DNA of 64,000 bases from NCBI RefSeq assembly GCF_039535475.1, contig NZ_BAAAXG010000016.1, positions 1 to 64,000 on the forward strand. Reading direction: 5' to 3'. How positions within the stretch are numbered: the stretch's first letter is position 1; each line of letters starts with the position of its first letter. The notes under the pieces are model-generated. The model did no database searches, was not told the DNA's origin, and worked only from the letters and a program-made list of their open reading frames with translations. Source of the stretch: Streptomyces showdoensis (GTDB lineage Bacteria > Actinomycetota > Actinomycetes > Streptomycetales > Streptomycetaceae). The translations under genes and the position numbers were made by a program. Below, in pieces: positions 26,515 to 35,208 of the stretch.

Positions 26515-27042
26515 CTATCCCGCCCCGCTGCCCCTACCGGTCCGGGCCCGCCGCAGTGCGGCGTGGACGAGCCAGCCCGCGGCGGCGCCGACGGCGTACC
26601 AGGCGAGGTCGGGCGCGTTGAACGTGGAGCCGAGCACCAGACGGGCGAGGGTGCTGCGCCGGGAGAGCTCCGCGGGCACGGGACCGAGCTGGAGGAACTC
26701 GACCGCCCAGCTGACGGCGAGCGCGATCGCGGCGGCACGCGCGGGCGACAGCCGTGGGGCGACCGCGACGACGAGCGTCAGAAGCAGGACGGTGTACAGC
26801 GCGTCGCCGCCGTACTTGGCCACGTCCCCCGCCGCCGTCGCCCTGAGCCCCAGGCCCGCGCCGACGGTCAGCGCGGCTGCCGCCACCGCAGCCGCGCGGG
26901 TACGGGCCGGGCGGGCGGAGGCACGATCCGGTGCGGCGCGGTCCGGTGCGGCGCGGTCGGGGGACTCGCGGTCCGGGGACTCGCGGTCCGGGGACTCGCG
27001 GTCCGGGGACTCGCGGTCGGGATTCGCTGGTGCGGAGGTCAT
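26515..27042 (-). CDS. DUF2809-type small membrane protein with PDRES repeats
   Basis: This 175-residue protein begins with a hydrophilic stretch of seven P-D-R-x-x units (residues 8-42), four of them PDRES, then four hydrophobic helices (about 48-68, 76-92, 97-112 and 146-165). The DUF2809 family signatures are the GDVAKYGGDALYTVLL and AVEFLQL segments and the STFNAPDLAWYAVG motif. The function is unknown in the family. The repeat head is encoded by 15-bp tandem units and may vary in length between strains. ATG 27042 has only a weak ribosome site; an overlapping out-of-frame ATG lies 8 nt upstream. Confidence 0.8.
   Translation of the reverse strand: MTSAPANPDRESPDRESPDRESPDRESPDRAAPDRAAPDRASARPARTRAAAVAAAALTVGAGLGLRATAAGDVAKYGGDALYTVLLLTLVVAVAPRLSPARAAAIALAVSWAVEFLQLGPVPAELSRRSTLARLVLGSTFNAPDLAWYAVGAAAGWLVHAALRRARTGRGSGAG
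26917..27021 (-). repeat. 15-bp tandem repeat (seven units) inside the DUF2809 gene
   Basis: Seven consecutive 15-bp units encode P-D-R plus two residues. Four are near-identical and encode PDRES, two encode PDRAA and the last encodes PDRAS. Being a multiple of three, length change keeps the reading frame. This is a likely site of slippage and strain variation. Confidence 0.8.
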
Positions 27043-27332
27043 CCGGTCATGGTGCCGGACAGCCGGCGTGAGCCGCGCACGAGCCGGGCAGCTGCCGAAT
27101 GCCGTCAGGTCCAGTCGTTGGGCGACGGCAGGACGCCGGGGACGGGTCCGGCTGTGCCCACCGCGTAGACCGCGCGCAAGCTGAGATCCGGGGAGGCGAA
27201 GACGCCGCTGCGGTACCCGGATCCGATCCGGTCCTGCCCCACAGCAGCGGTCGTGCTCGCGGGCAGCCCGCCGCGTACGTTGACGTCGACCACCTCGCCG
27301 CCGTCGCCTGCCAGGTGGCCGGGCCCGGCTCC

Positions 27333-27390
27333 CCCTGAACCGTCCCTGACCACACATCCCTGAAACGTCCCTGACCACACATCAGGGACG
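27333..27390. repeat. Tandem duplication of a 25-bp unit with terminal hairpin
   Basis: Units 27333-27357 and 27358-27382 are identical but for one base (CCCTGAACCG against CCCTGAAACG). The second unit plus the next 8 bases forms a perfect hairpin (CGTCCCTG/CAGGGACG, 9-nt loop, 27366-27390). The surrounding 27043-27562 has no supported gene, but a minus-strand frame around 27105-27330 contains a protein-like stretch (VDVNVRGGLPASTTAAVG) that may be a fragment of a lost secreted protein. Confidence 0.6.
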
Positions 27391-27562
27391 ACCCGACAGC
27401 CCGGGACCCGCTTCGAGAAGCTGCGCGCGCAGTCCTCTAGCGATGACGCGCCGGTGGGAAATCCGGACGCCGGTGGGAAATCCGTTCGACAGGCACCCCG
27501 CGACGCACTGTGATGGCTCCTGCTGCCTGCCGCGCGGGGCGGGCCGACAGCAGGAGCTGCTC

Positions 27563-28463
27563 TTGGCAACCGGGAGAACCGCGGACGCCCGTCCCTCGAT
27601 CGATGCCGCACTGGTCAGGCGGCTGGTCGCTACGCAGTTCCCGCAGTGGGCCGAGCTGCCCTCGGAGTTGCTTGACCCGGCCGGCTCGGACCACGTGATC
27701 TACCGGCTCGGCGAGGGGCTGTCCGTCCGGATGCCCCGACATGCCGGCGCCATCGGGCAGGCCAGGAAGGAGTCCGAGTGGCTGCCGCGGCTCGCCCCGC
27801 ACCTGCCACTGGCCGTTCCCGTGCCCGTGGGAGTGGGGAAGCCCGGCTTTGGCTATCCGCGGCCTTGGGCGGTCTCCCGCTGGCTGGACGGCGAGGTGGC
27901 GACCGTAGGGGCACTGGGCGACTCGTCCGAGGCCGCCGTCGAACTGGCCGGGTTCCTGACCGCTCTCCAACGGTTCGACCCCGGGGGAGATCTCGGCCCA
28001 GGGCGTTCGCGCGGACCTCACCGCCCCGCCGCTGGTTGCACGGGACCGGGCTACGCGCGCCGCCATCTCCGCGGTCGACGGCCCGTTCGACACCGCTGCC
28101 ATGACCGAGCTGTGGGAGGCGGCGCTGAGCGCCCCCGACCGGGACGGCCCACCGGTCTGGTTCCACGGCGACTTCCACACCGGCAACCTGCTGACCGTCG
28201 ACGGACGCCTCAGCGCGGTCATCGACTTCGGCGGACTCGGAATCGGCGACCCGGCCTGCGACCTGGTGATCGCCTTCACCCTGATGTCGGCTGGGAGCCG
28301 GGCCACCTTCCGTACCGCGCTCGGCGTGGACGACGCCACCTGGATCCGGGGCCGCGGCTGGGCGCTGGCCACGGGCCTGAACGCCTACGTCCACTACGCC
28401 GCCGTCAACCCCCGGGTCGCCGCGCAGACCACCCGCCAGATCGCCGAGGCCCTCATCGGCTAG
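27563..28463 (+). pseudogene. Aminoglycoside phosphotransferase-family gene with a frameshift
   Basis: The APH/choline kinase-type fold is split over two frames. The first part has IDAALVRRLVATQFPQW, a nucleotide-binding strand (VIYRLGEGLSVRMP) and the hinge AVSRWLDGE. Near 27990-28000 the frame must slip by one base, after which ADLTAPPLVARD continues and the catalytic HGDFHTGNLL (Brenner motif) and metal-binding VIDFGGLGIGDPACDL follow in a frame ending at 28463. TTG 27563 with CAGGAG upstream is the likely start. All catalytic residues are present, so the break is recent or a sequencing error. Such chromosomal proteins are usually orphan kinases rather than resistance enzymes. Confidence 0.75.
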
Positions 28464-28803
28464 GTCGGCTTGACGGCCGGCGTCGTGGTGCCTGCGCAGG
28501 CTGAGCGGCCCGGTAGGCGGAAGCCGGTGGGAAGGGTCTCTCCGGCCAGATCTGAGCGTCCGCCAGTGGGCCATCGGATGCGGGGGCTGTCGGGACGGGG
28601 CGTCCAGCGCCGGGTGGATCCGGGGCGCCGGATCAGGCACCGGCCGATCCGGGGAACCAGCACGGGGACACCGATCCCCCGCCGCGTACCGGCGCCTGAA
28701 CCGGTGGGACGCGCCGAAGGCCGTGCGGAGCGAGCGAAACCGGTTGCGGGTGCGGCCCGGTGCCTGAGACCGTGCGGGCTCCCGCAACTGCGACGAGGCT
28801 CGG
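28464..28803. other. 340-bp stretch without a supported gene
   Basis: Arg/Pro-rich open frames cross it on both strands, without domains or ribosome sites. It should hold the promoter of the NADAR gene at 28804. I see no strong hairpin. Confidence 0.35.
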
Positions 28804-29271
28804 ATGACGATCTACTTCTATGGCGCGGACGAAGTCCCCTACGGCTGCTTCTCCAACTTCTCCGCCCACGACCTGGAGCTCGACGGGCAGGTATGGCCCA
28901 CCTCGGAGCACTACTTCCAGGCCCAGAAGTTCATCGGCACCCGCCATGCCGATCTCATCCGTCGGGCCCGCACGCCGCTGCGGGCCGCCGAGCTCGGCCG
29001 TGACCCGTCCAGACCGCTGCGGCGGGACTGGGAGCGCGTCAAGGACGACGTGATGCGCCGTGCCGTGGCGGCCAAGTTCCGGGCCCACGCGGACATCCGC
29101 GGCATCCTGCTGTCCACCGCCGACGAGGAGATCGTCGAGAACACCGGCACCGACCACTACTGGGGCCGCGGCAGAACCGGGACCGGCAAGAACATGCTGG
29201 GCCGCATCCTCATGCGCACCCGCAGGCAACTCCGCGCCGAAACCCGTGGAAGCCACCACCAGCTCGGCTGA
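28804..29271 (+). CDS. NADAR family protein (YbiA-like)
   Basis: This 155-residue cytoplasmic protein covers the whole NADAR domain: YFYG then YGCFSNFS near the N-terminus, WPTSEHYFQAQKF at about 39-51, an LLSTADEEIVENTG region and HYWGRGRTGTGKNMLGRILM at the end. Family members act on N-glycosidic bonds of ADP-ribose-like or riboflavin-pathway intermediates, and some are linked to ADP-ribosylation immunity. The ATG has a GAGG site at short range. The neighbours are unrelated on present evidence, so the physiological substrate is open. Confidence 0.9.
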   Translation: MTIYFYGADEVPYGCFSNFSAHDLELDGQVWPTSEHYFQAQKFIGTRHADLIRRARTPLRAAELGRDPSRPLRRDWERVKDDVMRRAVAAKFRAHADIRGILLSTADEEIVENTGTDHYWGRGRTGTGKNMLGRILMRTRRQLRAETRGSHHQLG

Positions 29272-29432
29272 CGCACCACAGCAATTGCCGCGTTCCACAG
29301 CAGCGGCCCGCCCACAGGGCTCTGCGTGCTCGGCGGGGCCGCCTGCCGCGGGTGCAGCCGAGCCGCCCCTCCGCACCCACCCGCCCGGCAGGTCGGGAAC
29401 GAGCCCGAGGGACACGGTGGAAGGATGAGGCG

Positions 29433-30953
29433 GTGTCCGACTCCCTTCCTGAACTGTGGCTGCGCGGCCTCGCCTTCAATCCGGCGGCGCCCTCCGGCGT
29501 GCTGATACGCCTGTTGGAGCAAGCGGCCGGTGAGGCCGGTCCGTTGATGTGCGAGGGTCGTGACCTGCCCGACGATGTCGTGGACGCGGTTCTCCGCCAC
29601 CCGGACCGGAGGATCCGCCGCGCGCTCGCCTGCAACCGGCACGTCGACCCCGCGCTGCTCGCCCCCTTGGCCACGGATCCGTCCGGGATAGTCCGCGGGT
29701 GGCTCGCCGGCGGGCCCCGCCCTCGCTTCCTCCTGCGATGGGTCAGACCGCTCCCCGAGGACATTCTCGTCACCCTCCTGACCGCCCGGGACGGGGGTGA
29801 GGACGGCCTGGTGACCGAGGACGAGATCGTCGCGGAGCTCAGTTCCTCGCGGCAGATCCCCCGGTCCTTCGCTCGGTCCATGGCCGGCCACGAGCACCCC
29901 GGAATCCGTGTACGGGCCGCCTGGGGATGGCAGTCGCTCACTCCCGCGCAGCGCGAGGCCCTGCTCGACGACCCCGACCCCGCGGTACGGGAGGCCGCCG
30001 GGAAGAGCAGCTGGGAGCTGGACCCGGAGGCGGTGGAGGCCCGGCTCCCGTCCATCGGCTCGCTCAGCAAGTCGCACGTGCTCGGCACGTGCGCCCTGTC
30101 CCCCGCGGTCGTCGAGCAGTGCTTCGCGAACGGCACGGTGTACCCGCTGACCTGGAACCGCCACACTCCGGCCGATGCCGTGGCGCGGCTCGCCCGTCAT
30201 CCCGAGGCGAGGGTGCGCGAGATGGTCGCCGCCCGGCCCGATCTGGGACCGGACCTGGTCACCGCGCTGAAGGATGACCCGGACCAGGGTGTGCGGATGC
30301 GCGCCCGCCTGCGCCCCTTCCCCCGTACCTGGGCCGAGTACTGGGCCATCGAGCGGGTCGTCGGGCACGGTCCGGACTGCACCTGCCCGATCGCCGAGCC
30401 GGCCGACGAGCCGTCCTCCGACTGGTTCGCCGCTTGTGCGACCTCAGAGGAACCGGTGCTCCGCCGGGTCGCCGCGAGCCGGCCCGGACTGCCGGCGGAA
30501 CTCGTCGAGAGACTGTCGCGGGACGACGACGAGGAGGTGCGGATCCGGCTGGCCTGCCACCAGCCGCTGGCTCCGCCCGAGCTCCTTCAGGACGTCTTCG
30601 TCAGTCGCCCGGCCCACCGGCCGCACCTGCTGACGCTGCGTGCGTTCCCCCGCACCGGCTGGGCCCACCTCATCGATCACCCGGATCCCGAGGTACGCGC
30701 CCTGGCCGCAGCCGATCCGGCCCTGCCCGACCCTCCGGTGGAGGACTCCGACGCGTCGGTACGCCGGGCAGCCGCCGCCAACCCGAGCCTGGCGCCGGAA
30801 GCCCTGGAAGCCCTCCTCACCGACCCCCGCACGGCGGAAGGTGCCGCGTCCAACCCGTCCCTCCCCGTCCCCCGCATGCACACGCTCCTCGACCGATGCC
30901 TGAACGGCACCACCGCGCAGACGACGTCCCTGCACGGGGATACCGCTACCTGA
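29433..30953 (+). CDS. LRV/HEAT-like repeat protein
   Basis: This 506-residue soluble protein consists of leucine-rich-variant type helical repeats about 24-26 residues long, recognisable by recurring HPDRRIRRALA, HPEARVREMVA, HPDPEVRALAA and SDASVRRAAAAN. Such proteins are protein-binding solenoids; no catalytic domain is seen. A Cys-containing insert (GHGPDCTCPIAEP) lies near 315-327, where LRV proteins can carry Cys clusters. GTG 29433 is chosen because GATGAGG precedes it; the earlier in-frame ATG at 29352 lacks one. It ends 4 bp from the convergent pentapeptide gene. The partner is unknown. Confidence 0.78.
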   Translation: MSDSLPELWLRGLAFNPAAPSGVLIRLLEQAAGEAGPLMCEGRDLPDDVVDAVLRHPDRRIRRALACNRHVDPALLAPLATDPSGIVRGWLAGGPRPRFLLRWVRPLPEDILVTLLTARDGGEDGLVTEDEIVAELSSSRQIPRSFARSMAGHEHPGIRVRAAWGWQSLTPAQREALLDDPDPAVREAAGKSSWELDPEAVEARLPSIGSLSKSHVLGTCALSPAVVEQCFANGTVYPLTWNRHTPADAVARLARHPEARVREMVAARPDLGPDLVTALKDDPDQGVRMRARLRPFPRTWAEYWAIERVVGHGPDCTCPIAEPADEPSSDWFAACATSEEPVLRRVAASRPGLPAELVERLSRDDDEEVRIRLACHQPLAPPELLQDVFVSRPAHRPHLLTLRAFPRTGWAHLIDHPDPEVRALAAADPALPDPPVEDSDASVRRAAAANPSLAPEALEALLTDPRTAEGAASNPSLPVPRMHTLLDRCLNGTTAQTTSLHGDTAT

Positions 30954-30957
30954 ACGA

Positions 30958-32367
30958 TCACCCGTTCCTGATGCCGGCCGGGGCGCCCGGGCTCGTGTCC
31001 GTCGGGGCTGGACAAGGGCGGCGGGGCCGGGGTGGCTCCAGCGGCTTGTCCTTGCCCGCGCCGGGAGGGAGCCCGATCGCGTTGCTCAGGTCGACGCCCG
31101 TCAGATCGGCGCCGCCCAGTGACGCCCCCGTGAAATTCGTGCTGAGCAAGGTGGCCCCACGAAGGTCGGCGCCCGTCAGCAGAGCGCCCGTGAAGTTCGC
31201 GTGGGTGAGGTCGGCCCCTCGAAGGTCGGCACCCGTCAGGTTGGCGCCGATCCTGGCGTCGCCTTCCGAGAGGTTGGGCGGGTACGACAGTTCCGCGTTG
31301 TTCAGGTCGGCGTTGCAGAGGTTCGCTCCGCCCAGGTCGGCGGACGTGAAATCGGTGTTGGTGAGTTCGGCTCCCGTCAGATCCGCGTTGAAGAGGGCGG
31401 CACCCGTCATGTTCGCGTTGTCCAGGTGGGCCCCGGCGAGCTGACCTCCCGTGCTGCCGGAGCCGGCTTTGTCGTCGACGGAGGAGAATCGAGCCCCCTG
31501 CAGGTTCGCCTCCTCAAGGTGTGCGCCCGTCAGGTCGGCCCGAATGAATGTGGCCTCGGGGAGGATCGCGCGGCGGAGCACGGCGTCCTTCAGTACGGAG
31601 TCGCGTACCCGTACCTGCGCTGTCTCCGCTTTCACTCCTGTCAGGTCGGCCCGAGTGAGGTTCACCCGGGTGAAGGCGGCGTCGGCCAGCTGAGCGTCGT
31701 TGAGCAGGGCCCGGCTCAGGTCCACCGCGGTGAACTGGCCGCCGCGTAGGTCGGCGTTCCTCAGCCTGATCCCGCTGAACGGCAGCCGGGACGTCGAGGG
31801 AGGCCCGCCCGACACATCGCTCTCCGCTGCCAGCCTCAGTCCGCGCAGGTCGCTGCGTGACCAGTCGACGACCGCGGACCCGTCGCGCCCGGACGGGCGG
31901 TCGGCAAGCACACCGACCACGGCCAGGACGGCGGGCGGCAGCGCGGGAGGTGCGGCACCCGGGGTCTGCTTGGCGAAGCCGGCGGCAGGGACGGCAGCAT
32001 GGGACCGGATGAACGCGGAGAGCACCGACACGATGCGCGGCTGGTCCCTGGCCGAGTCCTCCATGATCCGCTCCAGCGCGTAGACGCCACCGAAGGTCAG
32101 CTCCTCGTCGTCCTCGCCGAGCTGCTCGATCGCCGCCGTGAAACGCTCGGTGATCTGGCCCTGCTCGGCGATCCGCAGTTCCCTGTTGCCCTGCTCAAGG
32201 GTGTCGGTGCCCTGTCTCCAGGTGAAGATCAGCGCGGCGGCGGCAGCGAGGCCCGGAAGGAGCGAGCCGGCGATGAGCCACGCGGATGTCTTCGACCCGC
32301 GCCGACGGCCTTCCCAGGCATGCGGACGGCGGCTGTCCAGGCGGTGGCGTGACCGGTCCTCTGTCAT
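30958..32367 (-). CDS. Membrane-anchored pentapeptide-repeat protein
   Basis: This 469-residue protein has one transmembrane helix near residues 27-48 (TSAWLIAGSLLPGLAAAAAL shortened here to LIAGSLLPGLAAAAAL) followed by a helical segment (TERFTAAIEQLG, FGGVYALERI). From about 175 to 440 there are pentapeptide repeats of A(D/N)LxG type: ADLTGAHLEEANLQGARF, ADLTGAELTNTDFTSADL, ADLRGADLTHANFTGALL. These build a right-handed quadrilateral beta-helix. The FTAAIEQLG-type module before the repeats is common in actinobacterial membrane proteins of unknown role. It does not look like a Qnr-type gyrase protector. The ATG at 32367 is close behind GGAGGG. It is convergent with the LRV gene. Confidence 0.85.
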   Translation of the reverse strand: MTEDRSRHRLDSRRPHAWEGRRRGSKTSAWLIAGSLLPGLAAAAALIFTWRQGTDTLEQGNRELRIAEQGQITERFTAAIEQLGEDDEELTFGGVYALERIMEDSARDQPRIVSVLSAFIRSHAAVPAAGFAKQTPGAAPPALPPAVLAVVGVLADRPSGRDGSAVVDWSRSDLRGLRLAAESDVSGGPPSTSRLPFSGIRLRNADLRGGQFTAVDLSRALLNDAQLADAAFTRVNLTRADLTGVKAETAQVRVRDSVLKDAVLRRAILPEATFIRADLTGAHLEEANLQGARFSSVDDKAGSGSTGGQLAGAHLDNANMTGAALFNADLTGAELTNTDFTSADLGGANLCNADLNNAELSYPPNLSEGDARIGANLTGADLRGADLTHANFTGALLTGADLRGATLLSTNFTGASLGGADLTGVDLSNAIGLPPGAGKDKPLEPPRPRRPCPAPTDTSPGAPAGIRNG

Positions 32368-32492
32368 CCCTCCATGGCACCTGACATGGAGGGACAGTGC
32401 CTCCCCGTGGCGAGCGCCCGGGTGAAAGCGTTCGTCCTCGCTCACGATGTCCCGCTCTCCACCGCCGGGAGGGCGAAGTGGGCGACTCCTTG

Positions 32493-33485
32493 TCATGGCG
32501 CCTGCGGCCCGAACCGGGCCTTGTACGCCGACGGGGTGATGCCGGTCTCGCGGCGCATCAGCGCGCGCAGGTTGGCAGCGGTGCCCAGGCCGCTGCGCCG
32601 TGCGACCGTCTCGAAGCGGAGCTCGCCCCGCTCGATCAAGCGGCATGCCAGGGCGAGTCGTTCTCCGGTGAGCCATGTCAGCGGTGTCGTGCCCAGCTGT
32701 TCGCGGAAGCGGCGGTGCAGCGTTGCCGGGCTGACCGCCGCGCGTGCGGCGAGGTCGGGGACCGTGAGGGGGGTGTCCAGGTGTTCCTGTGCCCAGGCCA
32801 GGACGGGAGCCAGGGACTGGTCCGGCAGGTCCGGCATGGGGCGCTCCACGAACTGCCGCTGGCCGCCGTCCCTGTGCGCGGCGAACACGAGCCGCCGGCT
32901 CACGGAGTTGGCGACCTCCGCGCCGTGGTCGCGGCGGACCACGTGCAGCCCGAGGTCGAGTGCGGCCGCGCTCCCCGCCGCCGTGAGGATGTCGCCGTCG
33001 TCGACGAACAGCACGTCCGACGCGAGGTGGACCGAGGGGAAGCGGGCGCGGAAGGAATCCGCCCACTGCCAGTGGGCGGTGGCCCGGCGGCCGTCGAGGA
33101 CTCCGGCCTCGGCCAGCGTGAAGGCTCCGCTGCAGAAGCCGACGAGGCGGGCGCCGCGTGCGTGCGCCCGCCTGACGGCGTCGAGCACGGCCGGACGGTG
33201 GGGCGTGTCGGTGTCCGGGCGGTTGGGGACGATCAAGGTGTCCGCCGCGTCGGCCGCTTCCAGCCCGGCGACCCCGGTGAGCGTGAAGAACCCGTCTCGC
33301 ATCAGGGTGCGGGGCTCGGGAGAGCACAGCCTGAAGTCGTAGAGGTCGCGACCGATCTCCGGTCTGCGCAGACCGAAGACCTCGGTCGCGCAGCCGAGTT
33401 CGAAGGGGTTCGAGTTCTCGTCGACGATCACGACGACCCGGTGTACGCCCGCCGAGGGAGCCGGTTGCGAGGATTCTTTCGTCAT
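32493..33485 (-). CDS. GlxA-family transcriptional regulator (DJ-1/PfpI + AraC HTH)
   Basis: This 330-residue protein has an N-terminal DJ-1/PfpI domain (about 15-195) with the elbow GFCSGAFTLAEAGVLDGR containing the conserved Cys, and the TAHWQWADSF segment typical of GlxA regulators. The C-terminal AraC double HTH spans about 225-325 (LAARAAVSPATLHRRFRE and ETVARRSGLGTAANLRALM, then TPSAYKARF). ATG 33485 follows AGGA. It is divergent from the cupin gene across 52 bp, so the cupin protein is its probable target. The signal molecule is unknown. Confidence 0.9.
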   Translation of the reverse strand: MTKESSQPAPSAGVHRVVVIVDENSNPFELGCATEVFGLRRPEIGRDLYDFRLCSPEPRTLMRDGFFTLTGVAGLEAADAADTLIVPNRPDTDTPHRPAVLDAVRRAHARGARLVGFCSGAFTLAEAGVLDGRRATAHWQWADSFRARFPSVHLASDVLFVDDGDILTAAGSAAALDLGLHVVRRDHGAEVANSVSRRLVFAAHRDGGQRQFVERPMPDLPDQSLAPVLAWAQEHLDTPLTVPDLAARAAVSPATLHRRFREQLGTTPLTWLTGERLALACRLIERGELRFETVARRSGLGTAANLRALMRRETGITPSAYKARFGPQAP

Positions 33486-33537
33486 ATGCGATTCCTAGCA
33501 CTCACGCCGGTGGTGCGGAACGGATCAGGATGGGCCC

Positions 33538-33933
33538 ATGAGCAACGAACCCCTTCTCCTCGGCAAGGCTCTGGCCTCCTTCGACGCCTTGTGGAGCCCC
33601 CGCATCGTCACGCGCGTCAACGACTACGACGTCCGGATCGCCAAGGTCGCGGGCGAACACGTCTGGCACGCCCATGACGACACCGACGAGTTCTTCCTCG
33701 TCATCGAAGGCGAACTGCACATCTCCTTGCGCGAGCCCGACGGCGAGCGCACGGTCCTGCTCCCGCAGGGGGCCGTCTTCACCGTCCCCCGGGGCGTCGA
33801 GCACAAGCCGTACGCTCCGTCCGGCGCCGCCATCCTCATGTTCGAGCCCAGCGGGACACTGAGCGTGGGCGATCGCCACGAGGAGGTACCGGACCACGTG
33901 GACGCGACGACCGGACACTCACTCGACTCCTGA
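33538..33933 (+). CDS. Cupin-domain protein
   Basis: This 131-residue single-cupin protein has motif 1 as HVWHAHDDTDEFFLVIEGEL (His-His-Glu) at about 41-60 and motif 2 as VFTVPRGVEHKPYAP with His near 89, so a complete 3-His/1-Glu type metal site is plausible. Small cupins of this type act as sugar or small-molecule isomerases, dioxygenase-like enzymes or sensors; nothing here decides between them. The ATG follows AGGATGGG. It shares a 52-bp divergent promoter region with the GlxA-type regulator, which most likely controls it. Confidence 0.85.
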   Translation: MSNEPLLLGKALASFDALWSPRIVTRVNDYDVRIAKVAGEHVWHAHDDTDEFFLVIEGELHISLREPDGERTVLLPQGAVFTVPRGVEHKPYAPSGAAILMFEPSGTLSVGDRHEEVPDHVDATTGHSLDS

Positions 33934-34009
33934 GCGCCCGGGGCCCGCTCGTCGGCCGTCGCCGGCGAGGTGGGGCTGCCTGGAGCGGACCGGCCGGTCA
34001 CGCGGGCTT

Positions 34010-34810
34010 CTAGACGGTGCGGCGGTTTCCCTGGTCGTCGCAGGGGAGTTCGGCGGCCGGGTGGTTGGCGGTGAAGTCGCGCTCCGCCTGCCGTTCGGCC
34101 TCGCTGATCGCGGTGGGTTCGACGTTGATGATGCCGCCGAACGGCCGGTCGACGTCCCGGATGATGCACAGCGTGGTGGTCAGCAGCGCGGTGATGACCA
34201 CCAGGGTGATCACCTGGCCGCGGTTGTTCCTGCGCGGCAGGCAGATGCCGAGGCCGATCACGGTGATGGTCAGGGTGGCGAGCAGGAACCAGAAGATCGC
34301 CGACGGAATGCTGGCGGTGGCCTGGGTCAGCCGCTCCTCGCGTTCGTCGGAGCGCCTGTTGTCGGCGGCGATCAGCATGCCGAAGGCCGGCTTGCCCTCC
34401 AGCGTCTTGAAGACGGTCCGGAAGTCGGTCGACCAGACGCTGGGGGCGGGCGAGCCGGTGCCGTCCGCCATGGCCGGCCACTCCTGGGTGCGCACGGCGC
34501 GGGCGTAGCAGACGGCGTCGGCCTGGATCCGGGCCCGCTGGAGCTCGGGGGCGTATTCGGCGGTCTCGACGAGCTGGTCCAGGGCGCGGGCCTCACCCCG
34601 GGAGGAGACCTCGGCCTTGCCGTAGGAGCTGTTCGCGGTCACGAGGACGAAGGCGAGGAGGAGCACGGTCAGGGTGAGCAGGGGGCCGACGAGGTCTTTG
34701 ACGGCCATGCCGGAGTCATCGTCCTCGGCGAGCAGTCTGGGGCGCAGGAAGCGGTTCGCGGCCAGCCCAGCGAGCAGGGCGAGGACGGCGACGATGATGA
34801 CGAGCCACAC
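34010..34810 (-). CDS. DUF4239 (bestrophin-like) membrane protein
   Basis: This 266-residue protein has four hydrophobic helices: about 1-17 (WLVIIVAVLALLAGLAA), 40-62, 175-195 and 203-222. The extracytoplasmic or helical middle carries RGEARALDQLVETAEYAPE. This is the DUF4239 pattern, distantly like bestrophin channels; its function in bacteria is unknown. GTG 34810 is preferred because GGAGG lies 9 nt before it; upstream in-frame codons encode a non-membrane Arg-rich stretch. It is divergent from the phospholipase gene. A single exact inverted GTTCACC heptamer (35040-35046) lies in the shared region. Confidence 0.78.
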   Translation of the reverse strand: MWLVIIVAVLALLAGLAANRFLRPRLLAEDDDSGMAVKDLVGPLLTLTVLLLAFVLVTANSSYGKAEVSSRGEARALDQLVETAEYAPELQRARIQADAVCYARAVRTQEWPAMADGTGSPAPSVWSTDFRTVFKTLEGKPAFGMLIAADNRRSDEREERLTQATASIPSAIFWFLLATLTITVIGLGICLPRRNNRGQVITLVVITALLTTTLCIIRDVDRPFGGIINVEPTAISEAERQAERDFTANHPAAELPCDDQGNRRTV

Positions 34811-35097
34811 GAGGGAGGACCTCCGGGAAGGCAGAACAGCGACGGACCGGAGCCTTTGCCGGGTCCGGCAGGCACGACGATCCTGGGCCGGAGGGGCGGT
34901 GGAGAGGAACGGGGGAAACGTTCGCTCGCCTTCACACGAGCGACACGCCTTGCGCCGCACGGCCCACAGGCCCTCGGTCCGGAGCCGCCTCTTGCCGGTC
35001 CGCTCCGGCACCGCCCCGTTCTCGTAGCCGACCGGGGCGGGTGAACGTGTGCGACCCCTGGCCGGATCCGGACGGAATCCGCCTATTCCGCGGTGGT

Positions 35098-35119
35098 GTT
35101 CGCCTTCTGTTCACCAACA
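35098..35119 (+). promoter_or_regulatory. PHO-box-like direct repeat upstream of phospholipase C
   Basis: Two adjacent 11-nt units, GTTCGCCTTCT and GTTCACCAACA, match the Streptomyces PhoP direct-repeat consensus (GTTCACC plus four). They are 90 bp upstream of the ATG and followed by an AT-richer tract (35141-35156, CTAAACATAAC) fit for a -10 region. I infer activation by PhoP under phosphate starvation. Confidence 0.65.
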
Positions 35120-35208
35120 ACCTGAATGCATGCCTCCGGTATCTCCTAAACATAACGGGTCTGGACCACGGAGGTCCGGACGCGAAAGACCCAAGGAGTC
35201 CCCCCGTC

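Noticed and set aside
30958..32367. Pentapeptide protein as a Qnr-like quinolone protector
   Set aside because: It has a membrane anchor and a helical N-terminal module, unlike the compact Qnr/MfpA proteins.
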